The notes beneath the pieces were generated by a model. The model was given only the letters and a program-made list of their open reading frames with translations. It was not told the DNA's origin and did no database searches. Both the position numbers and the translations under genes were made by a program. Of a DNA stretch of 30,836 nucleotides, positions 7,698-14,317 are shown piece after piece; the first letter of the stretch is position 1; every line of letters begins with the position of its first letter. The stretch is taken from the NCBI GenBank assembly GCA_002496425.1, contig DAJS01000029.1:1155-31990 (forward strand), written 5' to 3'. The stretch comes from Acidilobaceae archaeon UBA162. GTDB taxonomy: Archaea > Thermoproteota > Thermoprotei_A > Sulfolobales > Acidilobaceae.

Positions 7698-8343
7698 TCC
7701 TGGCACCCCTTACAAGGAACAGCAGCAAGGTCGCAAATGAGACGAACTGGACGAGCTGGCCAACTATATAGTAGAATGGCACAAAGATTATGGATGAGTA
7801 AAGCATGATTGTGTGGGCTATGAGCAGCAACGAGAATGAGATCAGCACCAATAGAGAGAACTTCTGCTTGCCCCCACCTACCAGCGCGCCCTCGTAGACC
7901 AACATTGACAACAACAACAACGAGACGAGCTGGGAGGCGTCAAAGACCAGATGCCTTAGAAGGAAGTAGTGCGCCAGCTCGTGCGCTGAAACAGCAACAA
8001 ATGGTATCACGAGCTCTGGCACGGTCATGTAGGCCTCGCGCGTATATCCGATAACGAGGATCAGAAATGCTACATTGGTAAGCAGTAGGTATATTATGTT
8101 CATAATGTAGACCAGGCGTGCATCCTCAACAATGCTCCCAACGCCTGTGGCCCTTACAACGGTCAGAAGCCCCTCTAAGATTAGGCTTATCCCCAGCAGC
8201 ATAAAGCCAAAGCTTATGTAAGCCAGAACCGTAAGCTTAGAAAGCCTATAGTACCTGTAGGCCTCGTAGCTGACAGCGAAGGCTACTAAACCGCTCGCCA
8301 GGCTCAGCAGCCCTGCAGTGAGTATCAGCTGTGGTGGCGCCAC
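7690..8343 (-). CDS. Polytopic membrane protein of unknown function
   Basis: The 217-residue protein has about seven hydrophobic segments, short loops, and a basic C-terminus (VRGARIA). Segment VSAHELAHYFLLRHLVF contains an HELAH sequence. It looks like a metal-binding HExxH motif at first sight, but it sits by the membrane boundary with no other protease features, so a peptidase is not claimed. The start is GTG 8343. A TATA box inside the 3' end of the upstream kinase gene gives it a promoter of its own. It overlaps the winged-helix gene downstream, which suggests they work together. I do not recognise the family. Confidence 0.65.
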   Translation of the reverse strand: MAPPQLILTAGLLSLASGLVAFAVSYEAYRYYRLSKLTVLAYISFGFMLLGISLILEGLLTVVRATGVGSIVEDARLVYIMNIIYLLLTNVAFLILVIGYTREAYMTVPELVIPFVAVSAHELAHYFLLRHLVFDASQLVSLLLLSMLVYEGALVGGGKQKFSLLVLISFSLLLIAHTIMLYSSIIFVPFYYIVGQLVQFVSFATLLLFLVRGARIA

Positions 8344-8369
8344 GGGGCTTCCTTGAGGTTGCTAAGAGG

Positions 8370-9191
8370 TCACCACTTATAAAGGCCATCGTTAAGTTGC
8401 CTGGCCCTAGGGGCCACTGACATAAGTTCCAGGAACTTGTCCAGTGAGGCCTCGTAGGCGTCCTCGAGGGACAGACCCTTAACCAGGTGCCAGTGGGCTA
8501 CAAGCGCTGTAATTATGTCACCTGCCCCCGTCCTGTCGGCTAGAGGTCCCCCTCTCGACGGCATAGCCGTTACTCTGCCGCCTGAGTAGACCACGGCACC
8601 CCCTATGCCTGTCGTGTAAATCAGTGAGCTTACCTTGCGCGCCAGCTGCTCGGTCGCCTGGGACGGAGCATCATCATCTGAAAGGTGGCCCAGGTCCGCT
8701 ATGCCGTCAGGTACCCTGTGCCACCAGAGCTCCCCCATGTACCTGGCGTAGCCCTGAAAGTCAACCGCTACCTTGTACCCAGCCCTCCTAGCCCTCAGAG
8801 GGACCTCAATGCTCACCTCGTCATAATTAGGCGACACTATTACTAGATCTGGCCTTAGCTGGTGCAAGTAGGGCTCCACCAGGCTCCAGCCCATGGTCTC
8901 CGTGCTGCCCTCCCTCCTGGATCTCCTTACGCCATCGCCATCATAGAAGTGAACCATGAGCAGGCCATGTCCCATGCCATCGCAGCACAGCCTCCGAATG
9001 CCCAGCATCCTCTCCTTGGCCACTGTCCTAAGGCTTAGGGAGCCATAGGGGCCCAGGGTATAGACCTCATAGCCCAGGTTCCTGAGGGCCAGGCCCGCGT
9101 AGAGCGCGGGTCCTCCTGCCTGCACTCTCTCTATGTTGCCTTTCAGTAGCACCCTGTCAACAGTTGGTGCTGATATTATCAAAGCCCTCAA
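8370..9191 (-). CDS. PfkB (ribokinase-like) family sugar or nucleoside kinase
   Basis: A 273-residue ribokinase-fold enzyme. The N-terminal substrate region has GGPALYAGLALRNLG (26-40), matching the PfkB GG-x2-x-N/A-A motif. The C-terminal signature is D219-RTGAG-D225, which contains the anion hole and the catalytic Asp, preceded by YTTGIGGAVVYSGG. It phosphorylates a hydroxyl of a sugar-like substrate with ATP in the cytosol. The lid is minimal and the protein is short for the family, so the substrate cannot be chosen; archaeal relatives include inositol, nucleoside and ribokinase-type enzymes. The start is TTG 9191 with only a weak ribosome-binding site. It lies between tenA and the membrane-protein gene on the same strand, but the 98-base gap to tenA holds a hairpin. 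Confidence 0.78.
   Translation of the reverse strand: MRALIISAPTVDRVLLKGNIERVQAGGPALYAGLALRNLGYEVYTLGPYGSLSLRTVAKERMLGIRRLCCDGMGHGLLMVHFYDGDGVRRSRREGSTETMGWSLVEPYLHQLRPDLVIVSPNYDEVSIEVPLRARRAGYKVAVDFQGYARYMGELWWHRVPDGIADLGHLSDDDAPSQATEQLARKVSSLIYTTGIGGAVVYSGGRVTAMPSRGGPLADRTGAGDIITALVAHWHLVKGLSLEDAYEASLDKFLELMSVAPRARQLNDGLYKW
8375..8384 (-). promoter_or_regulatory. TATA box inside the 3' end of the PfkB gene
   Basis: Reverse-strand CTTTATAAGT lies about 32 bases upstream of the membrane-protein start and overlaps the last codons (Tyr-Lys-Trp) of the kinase. The membrane protein and winged-helix pair can therefore be transcribed independently of the kinase. Confidence 0.45.
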
Positions 9192-9264
9192 GCTGGCTCG
9201 CCTGTTGACCTGTGGGACTTGGGTATTAGAGCCTATGGGGTAGCCCTCAGCTGTGGGCTCTGGC

Positions 9265-9279
9265 CAGGCCGGAGGCCTG
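9265..9279. repeat. Small inverted repeat between tenA and the PfkB gene
   Basis: CAGGCC (9265-9270), loop GGA, GGCCTG (9274-9279). It follows tenA closely on the reverse strand and could be a weak 3'-end structure. No T-run follows it. Confidence 0.35.
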
Positions 9280-9289
9280 TAGCAGGCCG

Positions 9290-9928
9290 TCAGTAGATAG
9301 TTGGGTCCTTCCTGAGGGCCGCCTCCCAGAACATTATCTCAAACCTGACGCTGTTCAAGAAGGCCCTCTGCATCTCAGGCGTCACCTGTTGCTGATCGAT
9401 TGTTCTCAGGACCGCTGAGACCCTTGACAGGTAGTCCTCTGAGGCGTAGAACTTGCCCCACTCAGCGTAAATAGGGTCTCTGGATGACTGCACTAGGTGC
9501 CCGACCTCGCTATAGCCCCACATGCAGGGCGCCCAGGCGGCTAGGAACTCCTGCCAGCCCAGTGAGGCGTAGTAGTGAAGATGCCTTGTGTAGGCATAGT
9601 TTATGAGATTGAAGCCCGTTGACCTTACCTCGCTTTCGTCTATTTTAAGTGCCTCATAGAGCTTTGAGTGCACCTCGGCGCCGCGCTCAGGGTTAGCAAA
9701 GACGGCTATAAGGACCTCAGCCGCCTCTGACACAGGGGCCCTTGAGGCGGCCTTGATCACGGCCCTCTGCATCTCCTCAACGTACTTTGCGTCCTGAATG
9801 AGGTAGTATCTGAAGACGTCATGTGGCAGCGTGCCGTCAGCCAGCTTTATCACGAATTCATGCCTCACGTACTTGTCCCAGAGTTCGCCGACAGAAGCCC
9901 TCAGCGTCTCTGAGGCCTTTGTTGACAA
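9290..9928 (-). CDS. tenA: TenA family aminopyrimidine aminohydrolase (thiaminase II)
   Basis: The 212-residue helical protein has the residues expected of TenA. D46 is in YLIQDAKYV. The nucleophile C135 is in AAWAPCMWGYSEVG, the same number as in the Bacillus subtilis enzyme. An acidic pair, E197/E202, is in RFEIMFWEAAL. TenA salvages thiamine breakdown products by hydrolysing aminopyrimidine to HMP, which the ThiD domain encoded at 28175-29557 can phosphorylate. The start is TTG 9928, with GGAG five bases upstream and a TATA-like CCTTAAATTT near 9958-9967. It is a single gene between an MFS transporter and a kinase. Some archaeal TenA homologues lack the Cys; this one has it. Confidence 0.88.
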   Translation of the reverse strand: MSTKASETLRASVGELWDKYVRHEFVIKLADGTLPHDVFRYYLIQDAKYVEEMQRAVIKAASRAPVSEAAEVLIAVFANPERGAEVHSKLYEALKIDESEVRSTGFNLINYAYTRHLHYYASLGWQEFLAAWAPCMWGYSEVGHLVQSSRDPIYAEWGKFYASEDYLSRVSAVLRTIDQQQVTPEMQRAFLNSVRFEIMFWEAALRKDPTIY

Positions 9929-9957
9929 GACAGCTCCTGGGACCTGAGGTCTAGGAC

Positions 9958-9967
9958 AAAATTTAAG
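9958..9967 (-). promoter_or_regulatory. TATA box of tenA
   Basis: Reverse-strand CCTTAAATTT lies 30-39 bases upstream of the TTG start, with GGAG between them. Confidence 0.45.
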
Positions 9968-9988
9968 GAAATATGGGGGCAGTAGAGG

Positions 9989-11218
9989 CTAGGCAGCTAC
10001 CGACGCCTCAATGGACTCCACAGGGGACCTGAGCTGCGCGGTCTTCCTAGCGAAGACCAGCGTCGCTCCCAGCACTGCGATCACCACTGGCACCAGGAGC
10101 AGATATATCTCTCTAAGGCCGACCGCGTCAGCGGCAGCGCCCAGTATCGCTGGGAGTGCTGAGCCCAAGATTATCATTGTTGAGAAGAAGTAGCTGTTGG
10201 CAGCGTTGAGCCTCTCGGCCCTGAAGGTCCTCGATATGGCAAGCACGCTCAGCGTATATGTTATACCGTGTGGCACGCCAAGGATAGCCATGGCGACGAA
10301 GAAGAACGCCAGCGTGCGAGCCTGCCACGCTACCAGGAGCCCTATAATAGTCACTGAGGGCGCCAGCACCATCTGCCTCAGCAGGTTCTGGGGCGGCCTA
10401 ATCGACATCAACAGCCTGCTCAGCAGGGACGTGGCGTAGAACGGCACGTAGGACAGGACGGCCAGCGAGCCGCTGGCGCCAAAGGCCTGCTCAGCGAACA
10501 CGACCGCAAAGGTCACCAGGAACGAGAAGGGCACCTGGTAGGTTAGGTTATTAAGTACTGAGGCTAGGAAGCCCGCATTTGTTATGACTTCCTTAGCGCT
10601 GACCTTATTCATACCTGGTGCGTCTTTGGCCTGTACGCCTTGGGGCATGCGGAACCTCAGGAACGGCGCAGAGATGGCAACGAGCAGCGCCAAAGGCTCC
10701 ATGGCTAGGAATGCCTCCCTAACGTTAATGTATTTCAGCACTCCGCCGGCCAGCGCCTGAGCCACCAGGAGTGAGACGCTTAGTGTAAGTGTGTATATTG
10801 CAAGCAGCCTCTCCCTGGCTCTCCTGTCAGTTACCATACCTGCCGAGGTCATTATGTTTGGCATTATAGGCCCGATGGCAAATCCAGCGACAAATGCTAT
10901 GACCCACACGGTTACCGGTGAAGCGAAGTAGAAGAGTGGGTACACAGCGGCGTAAAGGGCTGCTGAGATGATGAAGAACCACCTTCTCTTCACTATGTCA
11001 AGCCTGGCATTTATAAACGCGCTTGATATGAATGAGGAAACCATGAATGCCACGGCCATGAGCCCTATCTCTAACTCTGAGAAGGTGAACAGGCGGCCAA
11101 GTATCTGCATGTAGGACGGTATGACGCTGTTGGAGGCCCTTGCTCCAAAGGTGGCTGTGACTACTATAGCCGTCAGCAGGGCCAGGGACTCGGCAGCGTC
11201 GCGGTTGCGTGATGTCAT
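9989..11218 (-). CDS. Major facilitator superfamily transporter
   Basis: About 12 hydrophobic helices in 409 residues. A first half contains FMVSSFISSAFINARLDIVKRRWFFIISAALYA, the position of the MFS loop 2-3 motif. A polar central loop (RMPQGVQAKDAPGMNKVSAKE) separates the halves. It probably transports a small metabolite or drug across the cytoplasmic membrane; the substrate is unknown. The ATG at 11218 (MTSRNRDAAESL) is chosen because AGGTG lies seven bases before it; the ATG at 11236 lies before that site and near the expected transcription start. Its promoter overlaps the stop codon of ogt. It sits next to tenA, so a role in thiamine or pyrimidine uptake is conceivable, but only proximity supports it. 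Confidence 0.82.
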   Translation of the reverse strand: MTSRNRDAAESLALLTAIVVTATFGARASNSVIPSYMQILGRLFTFSELEIGLMAVAFMVSSFISSAFINARLDIVKRRWFFIISAALYAAVYPLFYFASPVTVWVIAFVAGFAIGPIMPNIMTSAGMVTDRRARERLLAIYTLTLSVSLLVAQALAGGVLKYINVREAFLAMEPLALLVAISAPFLRFRMPQGVQAKDAPGMNKVSAKEVITNAGFLASVLNNLTYQVPFSFLVTFAVVFAEQAFGASGSLAVLSYVPFYATSLLSRLLMSIRPPQNLLRQMVLAPSVTIIGLLVAWQARTLAFFFVAMAILGVPHGITYTLSVLAISRTFRAERLNAANSYFFSTMIILGSALPAILGAAADAVGLREIYLLLVPVVIAVLGATLVFARKTAQLRSPVESIEASVAA

Positions 11219-11254
11219 AGCATGGCACCTTAGCACGATGATAGGTTTGGAGAA

Positions 11255-11264
11255 CTATAAATTT
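11255..11264 (-). promoter_or_regulatory. TATA box of the MFS gene, overlapping the ogt stop codon
   Basis: Reverse-strand AAATTTATAG lies 37-46 bases upstream of the ATG at 11218. The AGGTG ribosome-binding site falls between them, so this mRNA has a short leader. Confidence 0.5.
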
Positions 11265-11581
11265 TTATCTATAGACATTAACTCCCTTAGATCCCATATT
11301 ATATACTCCCTCCTGACCTTGCCGTCCTCATCGAACCTCACGCCCTCAGCCTCCAGCAGCCTCCTCTTGACCTCAGCACCCCCATAGGAGTAACCGCCGA
11401 GGGTCCTGTTGCTCATTATCACCCTGTGGCATGGTACCGCTACTGGCCTTGGGTTCGCCTTCAGCGCGGCGGCCACGAACCTGGGTGAGACGCCGAGGGC
11501 CCTAGCTATGGCGCCGTAGGTAGTCACCTTGCCCTTAGGTACCATTGACGTGAGCCTGTAGACGTCCTCATAGCTTATCAA
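11255..11581 (-). CDS. ogt: Short O6-alkylguanine-DNA alkyltransferase (catalytic domain only)
   Basis: The 108 residues cover the DNA-binding/catalytic domain. GKVTTYGAIARALGVSPRFVAAALKANP is the helix-turn-helix with the Arg used for base flipping. The active site PCHRV (Cys acceptor) and GGYSYGGAEVKRRLLEAEGV follow. The protein removes alkyl groups from O6 of guanine by irreversible transfer to its cysteine. The usual N-terminal RNase H-like domain is missing, which makes it shorter than the Sulfolobus enzyme of about 150 residues. Because the Cys is kept it is not an alkyltransferase-like protein of the Cys-less type. The start is TTG 11581 about 20-25 bases from a shared TATA box, so the mRNA is probably leaderless. 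It diverges from the DUF1641 gene. Confidence 0.87.
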   Translation of the reverse strand: MISYEDVYRLTSMVPKGKVTTYGAIARALGVSPRFVAAALKANPRPVAVPCHRVIMSNRTLGGYSYGGAEVKRRLLEAEGVRFDEDGKVRREYIIWDLRELMSIDKNL

Positions 11582-11596
11582 GGTCGCGCTACTAAA

Positions 11597-11608
11597 GGCT
11601 TATATTTA
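11597..11608. promoter_or_regulatory. Shared bidirectional TATA region for ogt and DUF1641 gene
   Basis: GCTTATATTTAG reads as a TATA element on both strands. The ogt TTG lies about 17-27 bases to the left and the DUF1641 ATG about 27-38 bases to the right. Both genes are likely leaderless. Confidence 0.5.
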
Positions 11609-11634
11609 GGGTCGCGCCTATTAAGCTTAAGGTA

Positions 11635-12147
11635 ATGAACTTGAGCAGCTCTAACAACGATGACATAAGGGCTGCTAGGATTCTTGGTGCCTCGTTGGGT
11701 TCCTTCATTGCGTCCCTACTCGTTACTATGCCTCAGGCCCTCAGCGAGGTGACAGCAACACAGGGCAATAAGGGGGGCGGGCAGGAGCTGGCCAGGTGGC
11801 TCCTTGAGGTCTCTGAGAGCATAGGGAGAGCCCTCTCCAAGAATCTCCCTCCTCAACAGGTCGAGAAGATAGTGGGAGACCTAGCGGCCGCGGTGACGTC
11901 GCTCTCAAGTGTGGCAGTAGAGCTGTCCAATACCATTGCAGACCCGCAGGTGGCAGAGATAATCAGGAGGGCCTCGGAAGGCTTCAGGAAGAGCCTAAAC
12001 ACTGCGTCGCTTCAGGACCCGCTCTCAGTAATGAAGATGTTAACTGACCCAGACGTAGCCTACGCTGCCGGCGTCCTACTGGCAGCACTTAAGGCGCTGG
12101 GGGTAGCCATAAGGGCTTCATCAAGCATTTCGCAGGAGGAAGCCTAG
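11635..12147 (+). CDS. DUF1641 family protein (second of two in window)
   Basis: A 170-residue, mainly helical protein. It ends with a DUF1641-like segment, DPLSVMKMLTDPDVAYAAGVLLAALKALGVAI, which parallels the end of the protein at 686-1117. The N-terminal half carries a hydrophobic stretch (ILGASLGSFIASLLVTM, residues 17-33) that could be a membrane-associated helix. The remainder is amphipathic helices with heptad-like spacing (VEKIVGDLAAAVTSLSSVAVELSNTI). Function is unknown. It starts about 28 bases after a TATA box, consistent with a leaderless mRNA. Its 3' end overlaps the convergent HhH gene by four bases. Confidence 0.6.
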   Translation: MNLSSSNNDDIRAARILGASLGSFIASLLVTMPQALSEVTATQGNKGGGQELARWLLEVSESIGRALSKNLPPQQVEKIVGDLAAAVTSLSSVAVELSNTIADPQVAEIIRRASEGFRKSLNTASLQDPLSVMKMLTDPDVAYAAGVLLAALKALGVAIRASSSISQEEA

Positions 12148-12857
12148 ATTAAGTCAAGGACGCCCCTGTACCTTTCAGAGAGCACCCTGTTACCCTCGCT
12201 GTCTATAAGCCATGAGAGCCAAGTGACCTCCACTGGCCTTATGCCGGTCCTGCGGCCCAGCTCCTCCAGGAACTTGACAAAGCCATAATCATCCATAGGC
12301 ACATGCACTCCCACCTTCTGGGCCTCTCGGGCCACGAACCTCTTGACCACCCTGTCGGGCATGGCAGTGTCAACACCCCCCATCATTCTCAGGTACTGGT
12401 AAGTGACGAGTCCAACACCGCTTACCGATCCCACTGGGTCGTCCCTCCAGCCGTTAAGCCTGGAGCCCTGGGCCCAGGCCCTGAGCTTGGCCCTATCGTC
12501 AGGCCCTTCATACTTCAGTAGCGCGGCAGCGACACCCTTAGCCGTTTTCCATACCCTCCTTAACCTCCAGACCTCTAGGAGCTGAGCCTCATCAGTCTCC
12601 ACTAGCTCCTCAAACGACCTTACCCTGTTGCTGTCATAGAAAAGTTCCTTGAACCTCAGGACCCTTGGTATTACAGCCGTGAAGTAGCTGAGGCCCGCCG
12701 AAGTTATTGCTGCGTCGACAACCATTAGGACAGCGCTGCCTCCCCACCTCATTGAGTTGAGGCACCTAACGGTGAATGACTTCAGGAGAGGGGCCTTAGA
12801 CATCAGCCGGGCCAGCCTTGAAGCTAGGGTCACGTAGCCCTCCTGGCCCTCAGCCAA
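12144..12857 (-). CDS. HhH-GPD-like protein (possible DNA glycosylase relative)
   Basis: The best clue is the segment SVSGVGLVTYQYLRMMGGVDTAMPDRVVKRFVA in the second half, which resembles the helix-hairpin-helix and following Asp of endonuclease III/MutY-type glycosylases. GVG is the hairpin, VDT-x-PD the position of the catalytic Asp. The residue after the hairpin that is Lys in bifunctional enzymes is not Lys here, and there is no iron-sulfur cluster motif. It may be a monofunctional enzyme or a non-catalytic relative. The N-terminal half is helical and unrecognised. The TTG at 12857 follows GGGTG by six bases and is preferred over the GTG at 12866. It is the third gene of the RHH-DedA-HhH operon and overlaps DedA. 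Confidence 0.6.
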   Translation of the reverse strand: MAEGQEGYVTLASRLARLMSKAPLLKSFTVRCLNSMRWGGSAVLMVVDAAITSAGLSYFTAVIPRVLRFKELFYDSNRVRSFEELVETDEAQLLEVWRLRRVWKTAKGVAAALLKYEGPDDRAKLRAWAQGSRLNGWRDDPVGSVSGVGLVTYQYLRMMGGVDTAMPDRVVKRFVAREAQKVGVHVPMDDYGFVKFLEELGRRTGIRPVEVTWLSWLIDSEGNRVLSERYRGVLDLI

Positions 12858-13524
12858 GCCTGGCACCCAGGAGCAGTGCTATGCCCACGGCTATGAGTAT
12901 GGCCGCGCCCGCTAGGTCAAGCCACTCTATAGCCAGCGTCCACGTGAGCGCGTAACCAAGGGCTGCCAGCGCCGTGTTCCAGGCTAACGAGCCCAGAAGC
13001 GTGTACGCCGCGAACCTGGTGAAGCTCATGACGGCCACGCCGGCAGGCAACGACACGTAGGTCCTCACGGCTGGCATCATGCGTCCGAGAAGTACAATTA
13101 CATGTCCTCTCCTCTCAAAGAGGGCCTCGGCCTCCTGAAGGGCTCTTCTACTGAGACCAACCCTCTCGCCATACCTATAGGCCAGGTCTCTGCCGCCCCA
13201 GAGGCCTATGGCATAGAGCGCTGTCGAGCCTACCATGTTCCCAGCAGTGGCGGCGGCTACCACACCAATAAGGCCATAGATCCCAGTATACCTTGCCGCC
13301 GCCAGAGGAACTATCAGCTCGCTTGGAATGGGTATGGCGCAGCTCTCGAGTGCCATTAGGGCTGCGACGCCGCCTAGGCCCACGTAATTGACAGCCTTCT
13401 CGCCGAGGCCCACCGCCAGAGCAACTAGCGAGCCGCCACTAAGTCCCCTATAGGCTATCACAACAACACCAATTAGGATCAGGATCAGACCTGTTGCTGC
13501 TTTCCAGTAGGATCCTCTGGCCAA
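12850..13524 (-). CDS. DedA/VTT-domain membrane protein
   Basis: A 224-residue membrane protein with the DedA pattern. ALESCAIPIPSELIVPLAAARYTG is the re-entrant helix with conserved Glu and Pro residues. GNMVGSTALYAIGLWGG follows, then HVIVLLGRMMPAVRTYVSLPAGVAVMSFTRFAAYTLLGSLAWNT with the conserved Arg residues. Members flip phospholipids or polyprenyl phosphates across the membrane; in this window a link to dolichyl-phosphate recycling is thinkable but not shown. The start is TTG 13524, seven bases after GGGTG. It is 18 bases downstream of the RHH-like gene and overlaps the HhH gene, so all three are likely co-transcribed. Confidence 0.85.
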   Translation of the reverse strand: MARGSYWKAATGLILILIGVVVIAYRGLSGGSLVALAVGLGEKAVNYVGLGGVAALMALESCAIPIPSELIVPLAAARYTGIYGLIGVVAAATAGNMVGSTALYAIGLWGGRDLAYRYGERVGLSRRALQEAEALFERRGHVIVLLGRMMPAVRTYVSLPAGVAVMSFTRFAAYTLLGSLAWNTALAALGYALTWTLAIEWLDLAGAAILIAVGIALLLGARLG

Positions 13525-13541
13525 GCGCTGGCACCCTAGTC

Positions 13542-14078
13542 CTACTTAGCAGTAGTCACCCTCTTAACCAGCTGGCACTTCTTGAGGACCTGGAGCACTG
13601 GCAGGCCCTTGGGGAGCACCAGCTCATCAACCATCTTTATTGATCTCACCTTAAGGTTAAAAGTCTCCAGATCAACGTCATCTGCAAACACCAGGCGCCT
13701 TATGTTCGAGAAGACTACGGGCCTCTCGAGAGCCTGGAGGTCGGCCTTAGTCACGGTAAGCTCCTCTATGTCAGAGATCAGGTCAAAGTCGGCTATGGCC
13801 GAGGTCAGGGCCTTGATGGTGCTGATGTGAGCTGACCTGAGGCTCTCGACGAACTTGTTGAGCCTTTGGCCGAGCCTCTGGCTGACGTCCTTGCCAGCCT
13901 CCAGGGTCACCAGGAAGTCAGCCATGGACATATTCATTAGGTCCCCTACTGTGACCCCGAGCTCCTTGGCAGTCTTCACGAACCTCTCGTATAGATCCCT
14001 ATCTAGGCCCCTTATCGTGTAGACGCGCCCCTTCTCCTCTCCTTCCCCTTCCTTATCCGAACCAACCTCTGAGCTCAT
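13542..14078 (-). CDS. Ribbon-helix-helix-like protein with leucine-rich-repeat-like C-terminus
   Basis: After an acidic/charged leader of about 17 residues, RVYTIRGLDRDLYERFVKTA and KELGVTVGDLMNMSMADFLVTL give the strand-helix-helix of a ribbon-helix-helix DNA-binding domain. A helical linker with basic residues follows. The C-terminal third repeats a pattern about every 21-24 residues: IEELTVTKADLQAL, IRRLVFADDVDLETF, VDELVLPKGLPVLQVL, LVKRVTT. This looks like a short leucine-rich-repeat array. I do not know this architecture as a named family. The ATG at 14078 is chosen because GAGGTG lies six bases before it; GTG 14087 lies inside that site. An inverted repeat at 14089-14110 at the transcription start suggests the protein represses its own operon with DedA and HhH genes. 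Confidence 0.62.
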   Translation of the reverse strand: MSSEVGSDKEGEGEEKGRVYTIRGLDRDLYERFVKTAKELGVTVGDLMNMSMADFLVTLEAGKDVSQRLGQRLNKFVESLRSAHISTIKALTSAIADFDLISDIEELTVTKADLQALERPVVFSNIRRLVFADDVDLETFNLKVRSIKMVDELVLPKGLPVLQVLKKCQLVKRVTTAK

Positions 14079-14088
14079 ACAGCTCACC

Positions 14089-14110
14089 TCTGTAATACAG
14101 ATATTACAGA
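14089..14110. promoter_or_regulatory. Perfect inverted repeat, probable operator of the RHH operon
   Basis: TCTGTAATA (14089-14097) and TATTACAGA (14102-14110) are exact reverse complements separated by four bases (CAGA). The site lies just upstream of the GAGGTG ribosome-binding site and about 7-15 bases downstream of the TATA box, so it would cover the transcription start. An RHH dimer commonly binds such short palindromes; here the first gene encodes one, so autoregulation is the simplest reading. Confidence 0.7.
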
Positions 14111-14116
14111 GCTAGC

Positions 14117-14125
14117 TTATATACT
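14117..14125 (-). promoter_or_regulatory. TATA box of the RHH-DedA-HhH operon
   Basis: Reverse-strand GTATATAAG is a near-ideal TATA element, immediately upstream of the inverted-repeat operator. It is close to symmetrical and might also serve the forward strand. Confidence 0.65.
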
Positions 14126-14317
14126 TTTGCTTCTATGTGATACTATATGGTACATGCTCTTAGTGACTAGAGCAGTCAGGAACAGAAACGCCATTACTCA
14201 GAACGGTTGCACTACAGCGCTAACCTCTACTGCTATGGAGATTGAGAGATCCTTAAAGAGGCATCAGGGGGCGCCTGCCTGTCAACTATTTACCTCTCTC
14301 CCTAGCCCTAAGGCACG
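14126..14317. other. Intergenic region, AT-richer than neighbours, with a small hairpin
   Basis: About 190 bases with no convincing gene. An open frame at 14127-14327 on the forward strand has no family-like sequence and is not called. A hairpin at 14155-14174 (TGCTCT with AGAGCA, inner AGT with ACT, one bulged T) is visible. The region could carry the promoter of the downstream sRNA; a TATA-like ACTATATGG lies near 14142-14150. Confidence 0.4.

Noticed and set aside
7690..8343. HELAH in the membrane protein as a zinc protease motif
   Set aside because: It matches HExxH by letter but is in a short boundary loop, with no third ligand or other M48/M50 features. Not enough for a protease call.
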